A program made the translations under genes and the position numbers. Of a DNA stretch of 64,000 bases, positions 1 through 11,855 are shown in pieces. Origin of the DNA: Bimastos eiseni (lineage: Eukaryota; Annelida; Clitellata; Crassiclitellata; Lumbricidae). Location of the stretch: positions 38,940,903 through 39,004,902 of the forward strand of contig OY365806.1 of the NCBI GenBank assembly GCA_959347315.1, in the 5' to 3' direction. Numbering within the stretch: position 1 is the stretch's first letter; each line of letters starts with the position of its first letter. The notes below the pieces were generated by a model. It searched no databases. It saw only the letters and a program-made list of their open reading frames with translations, and was not told the origin of the DNA.

Positions 1-300
1 AAGGAGTGGTCATTCTCTGTATAAGAGAGCTGGTATGTAGGATCGGCCATTTTTCTGCTTTTGAGCTTCAGGGTAAAACCTGTTTTAGGCTTGTTGCCTG
101 TTTTGTAGGATTGTCGGTTTTGTGGTTCTTCTACAGGTTATAGTTACCTCTTCATTATATTAACTAGGCTTTTTTAAACTACGAGCAAGCCTCATGATTG
201 TCTTTATGACCAGCCTTTGTAACTTCTATGTTTAAAAAAATTGTTGTTGTGTCTATTTCATGGAAAATTATAATTATCCCTAATTCTAACGAGTCTCTGT
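1..300. other. Unannotated AT-rich sequence
   Basis: I see no coding similarity, terminal repeat or tandem repeat in this stretch. Confidence 0.5.
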
Positions 301-310
301 TCGTGAAATA

Positions 311-655
311 TAGGTCGCTTCTAACATCGTCCGGTCCTATCCGTCGCGTCCGGTCATTCCTTAGTCCATTCGACTTCTAACCCTTGTTCGTTCGTCCGGT
401 TCTCTCCGTTTGGTCTGGTCGTTCGTTCGTCCATTCAGTCGGGCATTTAGCATTCAACGTTCGCTCGTATTTCCTTCGGTCGTTCGTTTCTTTGTTTAGC
501 GTGTGGCAAGGTCTACATTTGCACATTATTGGATCGGTCTATTTCATTCAGTGTACAATTTTGCACTTAGACTTGTCCGCCCTTTCGTTCGTTCGTTCGT
601 TTGCGCACTTAACAAATAGGAGCGCTTATAAGTCGTTCGTCCGCTCATTTGTTCA
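311..655. repeat. CGTT/CGTTCGTC-rich low-complexity tract
   Basis: The tetramer CGTT and variants such as GTTCGTTCGTCCG recur many times. They keep one reading frame open by chance and give an Arg/Ser/Phe/Val-rich translation that should not be taken as protein. Confidence 0.75.
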
Positions 656-659
656 TTCA

Positions 660-1386
660 TTTTTTAACTCTGCTTATGCAGATGACCAATATAAACCCGA
701 TTGTGCTACGGCAAATTCGTTACACGCTGAGGGTTCACTTAGGCCTGTAGTACTATTTAGAGATAATGGAAGTTTACAGAGATTAGTGTCTAAAGAGAGA
801 TTTTTACCTGGAGAATTTCGTGATACGCAGGAAAGTCGTCTTATTCAGTGTATTGTAGGGCAAGCCATAGAAATTCCTTTGGTTGAAATTGAACTTGAGT
901 TCAACACAGCAAAGAAGAATGTGCTGTGTGGTTTGGTTGCTAGCTTGCCACATGGAATCCATGTTTTAATCAGAAATGATAATCATCAAATTGTTCCTTT
1001 TTCAGTTGTTATTTTAACTAGAGCTCAAACCGGAAGGCAAGCAAAACTAGATGGGGATATTATTTTCAGTTAACCCTCAGTCGGTTGATCCCTCATCGCT
1101 TGACTCTCAATCGAGTCATATTCAGTCGAATACAACTCCGTTAGCTGATCTTCAGACGGTAGATCCTCTGTTAAATGGTTCTTATGCTGTCATGCATGAA
1201 GACTATGCTATAGACGGTGTAGCTAATTTGTTTGAGTCTGTTAATACAGGTTTGATTGTTTCCCGCGCTGAATTGATTCGACTGCAACGTAATTATCCTT
1301 CACTGTTGAATATGTTTGCTTTGACAGAAGGGAAGAAGGATGAATCTGAGCCTAGCGTCTCTGAAATACAAATACCGACGTTTTAA
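660..1386 (+). pseudogene. Gypsy-like retrotransposon protease/linker remnant
   Basis: Not a host gene as far as I can tell. The translation from about 690 reads like the retropepsin region of a Ty3/Gypsy polyprotein: a start near RPVVLFRDNGS, where the usual D-T/S-G triad is D-N-G, a hydrophobic middle, and a conserved-looking end near SVVILTRAQ. The frame shifts near 1045. The following segment (1051-1386) resembles the linker between protease and reverse transcriptase, with LIRLQRNYPSLL as its most typical stretch. No reverse transcriptase or integrase follows and no LTR is evident nearby, so this is an isolated piece of an element. The changed active-site triplet argues against activity. 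The family assignment rests on motif pattern only. Confidence 0.55.
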
Positions 1387-2429
1387 CGAGGCGTTGGCAA
1401 GATAGGGTAGTAGATGTAAAATGGGGATTTGGGGCCATGATTATGTGGTGCTACGGAAGTTCTTTGGCCCCATGATGGCGCTACAGAAGTTCTTAGTGCC
1501 ACGGCACAATGGAAGCTCGCAGAACCCAATAGCCACTTTGAAAACAGTGAGTAGCAGCAGTCTAAATGAATTAAAAACTGATGAATATGCGAACCCTAAC
1601 TCTCTGCATGGACAGAATTTCAGTCAGCCATTGGCGCATGGAGACGGGGCTGAACGGATGAGGCTACTATTATCCTCCTCTTCCTCCTATACAAACCCCA
1701 ATTTGAATTCCGGGTCCTTGGGTCTGACCAAAGGACCATGGAACCTCACAGGTATCCCGGTGTTGCCTGCAACCACCTCTTCCCCGTGATGGTCTCGTAT
1801 GCATAAAAGCCTTCTATGGAGCTGTTGAGCCCATTATGGTGAATCCGCGGTCCATATTGGGCCCCTGGGCCATAGATAGGGACCCCTGAGGTCCTACGAA
1901 GCCAACAGTCTGATATAAATTAAATGTTAAAAAAATGTTCCTGTTTGGATTCGAACTTGCAACGTCAAGCACCGCGATCTAACGCCTACTGCTGCGGCCT
2001 GCCAGCGATCTGGTTGATCACAGACAAAATTCTGTCTAAATACAGCCTGCAAAGGAGAACGCGAAAGCGCTTGATGCATGGGCCATTATTTCTAAGTTTA
2101 ACGACATATGATAGCAAAAACAGGCAGTTGACGTGTAAAGAGACCTAATAGGTTTTACTAGTCACACTCAAAGATCAAATTTGACCACTTTTAGCAAACA
2201 CAGGCTTATTTACAGCAATCCGCCTCAACATTCTAGATGTTCGTAAGCACTGGTTTATATTAACGCCATCTCATTAACAGTTTTTATGTCTCAATGCGAG
2301 TCAAACAATAAAGGTTTTTTAATTTTTTTTCTGACATGATGTAATTTTATTATGATTTACTTACAGTTTTGTTATACGCTATCATAGTTAGTTGAAGAAT
2401 GCATTGATGCGTGACTCACTAATTTAACA
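1387..2429. other. No recognised gene; short open frames only
   Basis: Open frames at 1421-1789 and 1924-2148 show no recognisable domain. The only interpretable signal is a tRNA-like B-box on the minus strand near 1945, listed separately. Confidence 0.5.
1935..2010 (-). repeat. Possible tRNA-derived SINE head (minus strand)
   Basis: Read on the minus strand, the segment carries GTTCGAATCC, a good RNA polymerase III B-box, preceded by a tRNA-like stretch of about 50 bases. A clear A-box and a tailed 3' end were not found, so it could be a tRNA-like pseudogene or chance. Confidence 0.35.
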
Positions 2430-3230
2430 AAGATCATACTGTGCTCTTGGAGCCCGGATCAATAGTCCCAACTGGCAGGATATTATGCAAGTTACTTGAC
2501 ATGCCGTCCATCTGAGGCATTGGAGTGCGTTTCAAAAATCTTGGCAAATGTGGAGCAATTGCAAATTTGGAAGTCCTCCAATCGTCTAAGATTGAACCCG
2601 GATAAGATTGAATTTATGTGGCTGGGCACAAGACAAGTGAGTTTGAGGGTGGACAAGGAGGCGATTAAAGCAGCATCGCCTCACTGGAAGGTCCAACGCG
2701 TCGTCCGGGACCTGGGAGTTCTTCTGGATGAAGACCTGTCCTTGAAGGAACATGTCAGTTCCCTTTGCATGTCTCGCTTTTATCAATTGTGCCAGATTAG
2801 AGTCAATCGGCGAAATCTGTCAATTGACACCGCTATGACTCTTGTCCACTCCTTCGTGCTGACGCGCCTGGACTACTGCAATGGTGTCCTTGGGGGTCTG
2901 CCAAAGTTCCGGATTAGACAGCTTTAATCCGTTCTCAACTGCGCCGCCCGAGTCGTTGCCAAGCTGCCAAGATATTCGCCTATTACAAGCTATATGCGTA
3001 ACACACTGCACTGGCTCCGGTTAAGATCATCCTCATGGGACGGACATCTGTGGTCGGCATGGCTCCAGAATACATCAGAGAGCTCTGCATCGCCGTATCC
3101 AGCCAGCCAGGTCGTCGATTCTTGCGTGCATACACACATGCTGCCAGATTTTGGAGTGGTGGGTCTCGTTAGGATATAGATGCTGCAAAGTGGGTCCCCA
3201 TGTCAAAAAGGTTGAGAACCAATGTTCTAG
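2430..3230 (+). mobile_element. L2/CR1-like LINE, 3' part of reverse transcriptase ORF
   Basis: The open frame 2496-2927 reads as the thumb and C-terminal part of a non-LTR reverse transcriptase. It has the NPDKIEFMWLGTRQ segment, a VVRDLGVLLDEDLS segment and the DYCNGVLGGLP segment, in the order typical of L2/CR1-group LINEs. After a frame change the terminal LHWL block appears near 3000-3015, with further C-terminal similarity to about 3175. The catalytic palm with its FADD box lies upstream and is missing, so this is a 5'-truncated, decayed copy, as is normal for LINEs. A second remnant with a similar C-terminal signature lies at 18.66-18.95 kb. Confidence 0.7.
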
Positions 3231-3740
3231 ACGACAGCACAACACGATGAAATGTCATATACATGGAAAAACCAAGCGTTGCGCCACAACAAGGATATAA
3301 ATAGAAAAGGGGCGATACTCTACTTCCGTCTTGGTGATTTGGCCCTGACCAAGTGACCGATATTTCATTGTTTTGTTTACGAGTTGACAGGTTGACCTAG
3401 TTCCTGACGAGCTGACCTAGTTCTTGACGAACTAACCTGACGAGGTAGAGCCAGTTTACACGCACGCTTAGTGGGGAGAAAGGTGGTAAGGGCCTTTCGA
3501 TAGATGGCGCGTATGAGTCAGTCGATATTCGCTTGGGGAATAAAACAGCTTTCACTACGGTAGCTAATTATAAAACGCCAAATTAGACTATAACCGTAAA
3601 ACTATGCTCTATTTTAAATTCTAATTAGGTTGCTTGATGAGAAATTGAATTGTTTCAGGGTACGTGATTAAAGTCTGTATATAAGTCCAGTATTACAGTC
3701 CTTTAGCCAATACACTCGCTGGCGCATCACTCAGCGCGTT
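3231..3740. other. Unrecognised sequence with short direct repeats
   Basis: At 3376-3448 a GACCTAGTTCYTGACGA-type unit repeats about three times. A TATAAATAG occurs near 3295 and an AATAAAA near 3540, which could be LTR-like signals, but I found no partner LTR. Confidence 0.35.
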
Positions 3741-5045
3741 TGGATTAGACTGTGAGAACCCAGGTTGAAATCCCATACACGACTAAATTTTCTTCAATGT
3801 GTTCAATCATAGTAATTAATATGTGCAACAACTTCATAGCACTGATAAGCCACCTTAGTAAGCTGCTGATGATGATATTAAAGGAAAGATTGAGGAAACA
3901 GACAGAGGAACAACTAACAGACGCGCAGGCAGGTTTTAAAAGGCAAGAAGGAAAAATAAAAAAGTATACAACTGCTTCGTAGACTTTAAGAAGGCCTTTG
4001 ACAGCATCGATCAGAACATAGCATGGGCAGCATTAGAATCGTATGGCGTGGATAGCAAACTGACCTGATTACTGGAGGAAATCAACGGCAACGCGACAGC
4101 AGCGGTACGGGTGGGCGACGAGGTCGGTTCCTGGTTCAGCACAAATAGAGGCCCAAGACAAGGAGATCCGATATCGCCAAACACATTTATAACTCTCTTG
4201 GAAAGAGTCTTGGACAAAATTAGAGAAGAAGAAGAGAGGGGAGTTACAATTAGCGGCACAAATTTTAGTGACCTTTGTTTTTCCGACGACATCGATTTAA
4301 TAGATGAAAATGAACAGAGACTGGAACAGACAACACAAAAATTAAACAAAGAAGGCAAAAGATATGGACTAGAAATGAACTACGACAGAACAAAAACAAT
4401 GATATTTGGGGAGAAGATTGCTACAAAGAGGATTGTTGTAGATGGAATCCAACTGGAAACTGTAGAAAGACTCACATACCTAGGGAGCAATATGACATAT
4501 GACTTGGACTGTAAAAAGAGGTACTAACAAGAATTGCAAAAGCGTCAACATCATTAAGGGCTATGGACAAAATCTGGAAAAGCAAAGCCATAAAATTAGA
4601 GACAAAATTAAGCGTTCTGCAAACATGCGTGTTTAGTAGCATGCTATAATGTTTGCGAAACATGGGTAGTAACAAAATACATAGAAAGGAGAATTCTGAC
4701 ATTTGAGAGAAAATGTTACAGAAAAATATTAAGAATAGGCTGGAAACAAAAGATCAGCAACGTAGAACTGTACAGAAAAATACAACCAAAAGAAAATCTA
4801 ATGCAAAAAGTAATTAGAAGAAAGTTAGGTTTGTTTGGCCACATATGCAGAATGAGCGATGATAGAAAAATCAAAACATTGTTGTTCAATTAAAGGAAAC
4901 AATAAATGGGGACATCATCACAAAGAATGGCTAGACGATATAGGGGAATGTGGAAATAAGCGGCTTCAAGAACTGGCACATATTGCACAGGAGAAACAAC
5001 AGTGGAAAGTCACGACGAAGTGGGCATCGGACAAGTTATGAGAAT
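3741..5045 (+). mobile_element. RTE-like LINE remnant (reverse transcriptase)
   Basis: Successive frames rebuild a non-LTR reverse transcriptase in order: an EEQLTDAQAGF block (3895-3945), a DFKKAFDSIDQN block (3985-4015), a RQGDPISP block (4150-4175), and the catalytic box at about 4280 where the expected F/YADD reads FSDDIDLI. These are followed by LTYLGS and a C-terminal region to about 5000. The frame breaks near 3980, 4070 and 4525, and several stops lie in the tail. No endonuclease domain is present, so it is 5' truncated. The clade is judged from motif style (RTE-like endonuclease-reverse transcriptases); other LINE clades are possible. It ends in a tandem repeat. Confidence 0.65.
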
Positions 5046-5152
5046 AAGAGAGAAGAGGGTGGTCAAAAAGTTATGAGAGAAGAGAGAAGAGGGCGGGCAA
5101 AAAGTTATGAGAATAAGAGAGAAGAGGGTGGTCAAAAAGTTATAAGAGGCTT
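5034..5152. repeat. Tandem repeat, ~35-bp unit, at the LINE 3' end
   Basis: Three to three and a half copies of a unit beginning AAGTTATGAGAATAAGAGAG follow the end of the RTE-like LINE directly. The middle copy differs slightly. A 3'-terminal repeat fits LINE tails, though local expansion after insertion is equally possible. Confidence 0.8.
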
Positions 5153-5647
5153 AATGAAACATTAAAATCTTCTAATTACGAAGTCTCTTTCGGTCTGCCT
5201 TCTTCGACGAACTACCAAATCACCATGCATTCATGTAGACTTTCATTGTATTTTTGCTGTCTAAACATGTCCATTTGCGCCAGAGAACAAGTGTGCATGG
5301 TTGCTGATTGGCAAGACCTCAACCTGTGGTAACAATTCTTGGGGTAAATATTGTCACGTGCACAACGCTAACATTTTTAACATTTTTGAAAGGTGGAGGA
5401 ACAACCGCATGCGCTGGGTGTGGTATAGGTACAAAAAACCAAGATAGGGTTGTACATGAAGCGTGGGTACGAGAGTGAGCGTTGTAGACTGCGAAGCATA
5501 TCCAGATTTCATAAGATTATACACGAGTTGAGACGACTGTGTCAGGACAACTTGAGGTAACGGCATAGAACAAATTGGTGATTTTCAATTGAACAAATGC
5601 TCTTAGATAAATATACACCCAGTTAGTCATTAACCATAGACAATGCA
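5153..5647. other. No recognised gene
   Basis: This lies between the LINE tail and the start of Polinton A. The left end of Polinton A is expected here, but I could not identify a terminal inverted repeat. Confidence 0.4.
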
Positions 5648-7260
5648 GTGACACATCTCACTATTCTGTTGCGACAGGGTCTGATCGCGCCCCAAACATG
5701 TGCGAATATGATAGCTGCCCTTGCAGCACCACACCCAACTCCAGCTTCACCTCCAGTCCCAGCATCTCTAATTGTTGCTAGATCCTCCAGAGACCAACCA
5801 GCACCCACAAGGCCACCGAGAGACCATAATTCACGTGCTAATTCAACTTTAGCGTCAAGAAGGCCAAAGTCGGTACCAGCACTAGCCACAAGGCCACCAT
5901 GGAGATCCCCAGCACGAACTCCTAGCAGGTCATCATGGGTAGCACCGACACCTGTTCCAAAAGACCAGTGCCAGTTCCAGCACCAAGAATGAGTAAAATT
6001 TCCGTACCGGTCCCAAGGGCGAGCGTTACCCCTCCCGCCATGAGTAGAGCTGTGCCAAAACTAGAAGTGCACAAGGTATTCAGAGATGGAGACCTACTAG
6101 ATTATCGAGCAATATTGCAAAAATGTATCCTTCTCTTTGGAGAAAGATTCGCAGGTCTTCTGGTCGGCAATGTAGGAAAGTACTCGTGAGATCCTGATGA
6201 AAGTCACAGCTAAACACAAGGGCAGTGTTTAACAATCGAGTTTGAGAAGCCAGGAAAAGATGATACGATAAAATCATACTTTCGTACAAAAGCTAGGCCT
6301 CTGCTAGATTCAGATAACCAAACACAAGCTGTTTGATAGTCCAAGCTGATAGTCCGTTAGTAGCGGACAGTGCAACAATCGTAGGCAGATCGATAGCTTC
6401 ACACAATTGGGGTCCGGCTGGGTTGTGCATAGAATCGTAGCACAGATATCGGTACTGCAAAATACCGGCCATTTCATGGAAACAGTTACTTCAAAACCCC
6501 GTAAAACATTCCACCCAGATCAGTCACTAACATAAAGAATGAGAACAAGCGCTGCTTCGAATAGGCAATTTTATCAGCACTTTATCCAGTGGACCATGGA
6601 AAACATCCGGACAGAACTGTTTCATACAAACAACACCTAGACGAGTTGATGTTCGATGGACTGGAGTTCCCAATTCGAGTCACAGACATCGCCAAATTCG
6701 AAAAGATGATTCCAACTACTTCGGTGAACGTGTTTGGATGGGAGAAGCATCTGTACCCGAATCGAATCTCAAAAGAAACCAAAAGAGTAGATAATATAGA
6801 CCTTCTGCTTCTAGACAATGACGGAAACAAGCACTACATGTGGATAAAGGACCTGGCAAGAATTATAAACAGAAATAGCAAACACAAAGCCGAGACTTAC
6901 CCATGTCGCAAATGTCTTCACGTATTATCTACACAACATCTGCTTTGCAAACGTACCACGTATTGTCCTTTAACCGGTCACAAACCGCAGAGAATTGAGA
7001 TGCCAGAAGAACTTTAAAATGTGCTAAAATTTCAGAGCTATCATAAACAGATGCTTGCTCCATACATAGTTTATGCTGATTTCGAGGCGTTTAACAAACC
7101 GGTCGATATAGAAGCGGGTGCGAATACCAGACTTATCGCGGAACAAAAGGCAAACAGTTTCTGGTATGTGGTCGTTCGTAGTGATGGACAATCCGACGAC
7201 CCAGTCGTCCATCGAGGAGAGAAACCGGTTGAGAAATTTCTAGAATATACGAAGATGGAA
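5648..7260 (+). pseudogene. PolB of Polinton A, N-terminal and Exo I part
   Basis: Protein-primed family B DNA polymerase, which replicates the linear element. A Pro/Ala/Ser-rich N-terminal stretch (5648-6000) is followed by conserved N-terminal blocks, including FEKPGKDDTIKSYF near 6240 and TAKYRPFHGNSYF near 6450, in different frames. From 6589 the frame is open: FPIRVTDIAKFEK, then SVNVFGWEKH, then a CxxC zinc-finger-like motif (YPCRKCLH) with a following histidine and cysteine. The next open frame (7021-7266) carries YADFEAF, the Exo I motif with its metal-binding Asp and Glu. Reading stops at about 7260 where the LINE enters. The start codon is uncertain because several frameshifts lie before 6589. 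Confidence 0.8.
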
Positions 7261-7286
7261 TCATAACCATAACCATAACCATGACC
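7261..7286. repeat. AACCAT microsatellite tail of LINE C
   Basis: Three to four copies of ATAACC/ATGACC form the 3' terminus of the minus-strand LINE and mark the junction with PolB. A similar ATAACCATAGTT tract lies at 39903-39929, just outside Polinton C. Confidence 0.75.
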
Positions 7287-7578
7287 AAAAATTTTATTGG
7301 CTACTGAACAACCAATTATGCAAACATAATATTAAGGTCAAACATCACAGAAAGGTTGACAGAGCACAAAAGGAAGAACCCGAAAGGGACCGAGGTCCCG
7401 CTAGCAGGGACACCCATTGCAAAATTGGTAATAACAGGGTTATGCAAGTAAATTCAACACAATGAACACGAAGATTAGTTACTTAACTAACATGTAACAT
7501 TATAAAACAGAGGTATTAAGACTGTTACGGCATAAAACTAGGAAGCATAACTATAATCTGGACAAGTAACTCAATAAA

Positions 7579-10500
7579 TTATAATTTTAGCAGGTATTCT
7601 TTAAGTTTATTTTTAAACTGAGAGATGGTGGTTGACTGGCGTAGACTCGATGGCAGTTTATTCCACGCCTGAGGTCCAGAAACACTTAACGAGAACATAC
7701 GGGTATTAGTTCGATAGTGACATGGTCTGAAGTTATCAGCGTTACGAATGCCATACGGGTTAAGTTGGAGCACAGTAGAGAAAAAGTTTTCGAAGCATGA
7801 TGGCAATAAATTATTTAAATACTTGTACATAAATTCATTAAGTTGGAACACAGTTATCTGTTCAAGTTTAAGTATTTGAGAGCACAGGCCCAATGAAGAA
7901 CTGTCGAAGTTACGACGAATAACGCGAAAGGCCCTACGTTGAAGCATGTGGAGTCTTTTAAGTCTGGAGTGATAGTTAGAAGCCCAGATCATATTACAAT
8001 AAGTTAGAAAAGGATGAACAAGGGAGTAGTAAAGGCTGATGCAGAGAGTTAAAGGCAAGAGATACGCAATACGAGATAAAATTCCGATGTTTTTTGCTAG
8101 CTTCGCTGCAATGCTATCAATATGGGTTTTCCACTTAAGTGATTGGTCAACGAAAACACCAAGGAACTTAGTAGAAGTAACTTTAGGTATGGGAATATTA
8201 TTTAACATAAGAGGCTTATTGATTTCTGGTAAGGTTTTACAATGAGATGCAAATAAAATATAATTCGTTTTTGCAACGTTAAGAGACAGTTTATTCACAG
8301 TAAACCAATTAGTTATACTGGCTAATTCGTGATTTAACAGATCAATAAGTTTGGAGTAGTCAGAGCTGGAGGTAATGATATTAGTATCGTCAGCGAATAA
8401 TAAAAAGTGGAGATGTCTAGACGCATTTGGGAGGTCATTAATATAAATCAGGAAAAGAAGAGGACCTAAGATTGAGCCTTGGGGCACACCATGTTTTAGG
8501 TAGGCAGTATTTGACTTGTGACCGTTACAATACACATATCTCAATAATATTGAGATCTATTGCAAAGATAACTTCGAAACCAACTCAAAGCAACTCCTCG
8601 GACACCCATGGATTCCAGTTTAGATAAAAGTATACTATGATTTACGGTATCGAAAGCCTTGGATATGTCCAGGAAGATGCCCACTGAGAATTCATTTCGG
8701 TCTATGGCAGAAGACAGGTGCTCTTGAAGATCAAGCAGGGACATTGCTGTGGAGTGCCCCGGCCGGAAACCATGTTGCGATGGGCAGAGGAATTTGCATT
8801 GATCAATGAAATTAAAATGTCTAGAGTACATTACTTTCTCTAATAATTTGGAAAAATAGGGAAGAATAGATATAGGTCTGTAATTAGCTAATTGATCCCT
8901 GGGGCCCTGTTTATGAATAGGTATCACTTTCGCAATTTTCATAGCAGTAGGAAATATACCCGTGTCGAGGGAGCAATTAATGATACAAGCAAGTGGTGCA
9001 GCAATGAGAGAGAATATTGGACTAATTAATGAAGGATCAAGGTCGTCGGGACCTGAGGAATGAGTGGTTTTCAGGGAGTGAGTTAAAGAAATTAATTCTT
9101 CTGGGGAAGTAGGATAAATAGCAAAAGAGTTGATGTTGGGTGGGTTAAGGTAATCAAAAAATGAGCCAGTGGAGGAGGGTATTTTCTCTACTAAGTCACA
9201 GGCAATGTTAGTAAAATAATTGTTAAATTTATTGGCGATCTGGGTTGAGTCTGTAATTTCAATATTATTGATGTTTAAAGACTCCACCAGAATTTCCCAA
9301 GGTTTTGCGTTCAAAATCATCCTGATAATTTTCCAAGTCTGCTTCAGATCATTGCCATACCTTATAAATTCCGAGGTATAGTAATTTTTTTCAGCTTTAA
9401 TGCGTAACATTTTAAATTTGTTTCTATAGGTCTTAAATTTTTCTGAGTTTTCAGGCGAGGGATGTTTTATAGAGGCCATATGAAGCTTAGATTTAGTATT
9501 GCATGATTTAAGTAAGGCTGGTGTCATCCAGGGCTGTTTATAGGTGGTGGTAGTATTAATTTTTTTACAGGTCAGAGGAAAAGCAGAATCATAAGCATAT
9601 TTGATTTCAGAAGTGAAGAGGTCATAAGCAAGCGAAGGATTATTTTGATCACAGCACTGTTCGATCTCAGACAAGGCCATCTGGGACAGGAGATATTTGA
9701 ATTTTAATTTAGAGGCATCATCATACTGTCTGACTGATCTAGTAGAGGGGCCAGAAACTAATCTATGAGAAAGATCAAACCACATTAAAATAGGAAAATG
9801 ATCAGAGATATCATCAATAACAATGGTAGGTTCGATTATATTTGAGATGCGGTTAGTGAAAATATTATCTATTAATGTGGATGAGGTTTCAGTAATACGG
9901 GTGGGTTGAGTAATGACAGGAAGGAGGTGATGAGAGAAAGTAATATCGAGAAAGTTACTGGTCAAGTGGTGATCATTTGATTTCAGAAGATCATAATTGA
10001 AATCTCCTAGTAGATACATGTCTCTATCTTTTATATCGGATATAGAAGTTAAAAGGGCATTCCATTCATCATTAAACAGAACCAGATCCTGGCCAGGAGG
10101 TCGATAAATTACACCAGCGATAGAATAAGATCCGTTAGCACACGGAAGACGGAGAAATAAGGATTCATATGAGGTATGAGAATTACATACAACGGGGAGG
10201 TTATACACTTGGTATTAAAGATTGCATTTTATAAAAAATCCCACACCGCCCCCATGACCTCCAAACCTGGGTCTCGACTCAAAATTGTACCCTGAGATAT
10301 GGACCAAGTCAGAGTGTACAAGGTCAAGCCATGTCTCAGACACAGCGAGAATGTCAATAGAAAGGCGGTTAAGCAGACTAGTAATCGCGGCAATTTACCA
10401 AGTATATTTCTACAATTGGTATGCATAATAGCGAAATGGGCCAATTTCCTTTGGGCAGCAAGTTCAAGAGAGGATGGAATATCGTACACACTCAGGCTAG

Positions 10501-10816
10501 GTCGTATCCTATAGAAGCTGTCGTCCGGGTCAAGATCATTATTATTTAATAACGGACGGTCAAAGGTGAAATTAGATAAGGGGTCAATGCGAGGGCCATC
10601 TCTTAGCAGTGAAAGCGAATGAGCAGCAGCTTTTACCCCAGAGGCGCTACAGATGAAATCAACGTCATTAGTTAAATGGTTGAAAGGAAACAGTGTGGCA
10701 AGACAACCACGACAGAACCATGAGCTATCAGTGTTAAAATGAATGTCACAGTGAGATGCATGCGAATAACCATCACAATTAGCACATTTCAAAATTTTAG
10801 AGTTATTGCTTAACAA
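7579..10816 (-). pseudogene. LINE C ORF2: PHD-like finger, endonuclease, reverse transcriptase
   Basis: Enzyme for target-primed reverse transcription. Reading from 10816 down: a Cys/His finger of PHD type (CANCDGYSHASHCDIHF, then WFCRGC); the apurinic-type endonuclease start (MHTNCRNILGKLP) followed by a frameshift near 10300; the endonuclease body with LLGDFNYDLL, TLIDNIFTN and DISDHFPI (10208 down); then reverse transcriptase with GFRPGHSTAM, DISKAFDTVNH, GVPQGSILGPLLF and the catalytic LLFADDTN. The frame breaks at about 8540 inside a 19-bp palindrome. The remainder runs to a stop at 7579. The catalytic boxes look unaltered, so decay is recent or mild. Length of roughly 1,080 residues suits the CR1 group. 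Confidence 0.85.
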
Positions 10817-11126
10817 CAGAGTACAATGGCAACATTTAACAGAAAATTTATCTGCCCAATCAAGGGATTGGACATAAATTGAGTCATCTAACAGAGATGG
10901 TTGAGACAGAATTGCACAGTCAAAAAACGAACGGAAACAGATTAGAAAACACTAAGTCACAACAAAACATAAGTTCCACAATAAACAAAAAGCCAGCAAA
11001 TAGCGGCACAACTAAGCACTAAAATTAGGAACCAAACATTAACGGAGTCGAAGGTAGACAGAGCCACATCCTGGGAAGCGGGATATGAGAGAGTGAAGAG
11101 TGAAGTTGGTGTTCTTTGGTTAACAC

Positions 11127-11855
11127 TCAGGCAAAATCCTTAGATTTCTCCGAGATTAGCAGATTCAGGTCTTTGATGGACATGATTTTCTTTGGTCTTT
11201 CGGAAGAATCTTCTGTCTGACGGATGTAGATAGCGCCTTCGCGTGTCCAGGTGGAGACCAACAGTTTCTGCCTCACTGCTTTTCTGGCCTCGGCGGCAGA
11301 GAGGACAAGGTTTCTTGTACGTCTGTTTGAGGAGCGGACAAGGATCGGACCAGTCATGGAACGCGAGCCACCGGACATCCTGTACGCTTGAGAGATGTCG
11401 GATTCCTTGATCTGAAGCCCCCAGTGTCTATCGCAAAATCCAATCACAGAGTTTATGGTTTTGTCAGAAGACACCTCGCCACGGGAGAGCGTTATATCCA
11501 CGGCCTCATCAATACCGTAAATGATCAAGTTATCGAGACGTAGCTGGTTTTCTAGAACATCGATGGATTTTTCCATGGTTGAGCACTTCATTTCCAGGTT
11601 CAGAATGTTCTCATTGATTTGTTGATTGTGTCTTTCGAGTGCAGCCTCTGTCATTTCCTCGACCATCTTCTCCAGTTTTGAGGTGAGACCCGCGGCTAGA
11701 GACTTAAAGAGGCGTTCGATGAAAGGTGAAAGACTTTTTTCCAGGCTGGTCAGAAGGCCATCCGAGACTTGCTCATCCTGCAAACTCTCGTGACTATCCA
11801 CCGGTTTTTGTCCTTTCCTTGACATGGTTGATTGGAACGGAACTTTGGACAGCAA
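11127..11855 (-). CDS. LINE C ORF1 protein, 242 aa
   Basis: The frame is open from ATG to stop. Residues about 25-110 are rich in Leu, Glu, Lys and Gln with heptad-like spacing, fitting a coiled coil that trimerises ORF1 proteins. Residues about 105-200 (LRLDNLIIYGIDE, then ISQAYRMSG, then GPILVRSSNRRTRN) resemble the RNA-binding fold of L1/CR1-type ORF1 proteins. It would bind LINE RNA and act as a chaperone for reverse transcription. It lies upstream of ORF2 on the same strand with about 300 bases between. An upstream in-frame ATG beginning MLSKVPFQS was used; MSRKGQKP eleven codons later is an alternative start. Confidence 0.75.
   Translation of the reverse strand: MLSKVPFQSTMSRKGQKPVDSHESLQDEQVSDGLLTSLEKSLSPFIERLFKSLAAGLTSKLEKMVEEMTEAALERHNQQINENILNLEMKCSTMEKSIDVLENQLRLDNLIIYGIDEAVDITLSRGEVSSDKTINSVIGFCDRHWGLQIKESDISQAYRMSGGSRSMTGPILVRSSNRRTRNLVLSAAEARKAVRQKLLVSTWTREGAIYIRQTEDSSERPKKIMSIKDLNLLISEKSKDFA

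Noticed and set aside
384..700. Open frame rich in Ser, Phe, Val and Arg at 384-700
   Set aside because: It is a translation of the CGTT low-complexity tract; only the later part resembles a protease.
3231..3740. Possible solo LTR (TATAAATAG and AATAAAA in order)
   Set aside because: No second LTR, no TG...CA ends and no target duplication could be identified.
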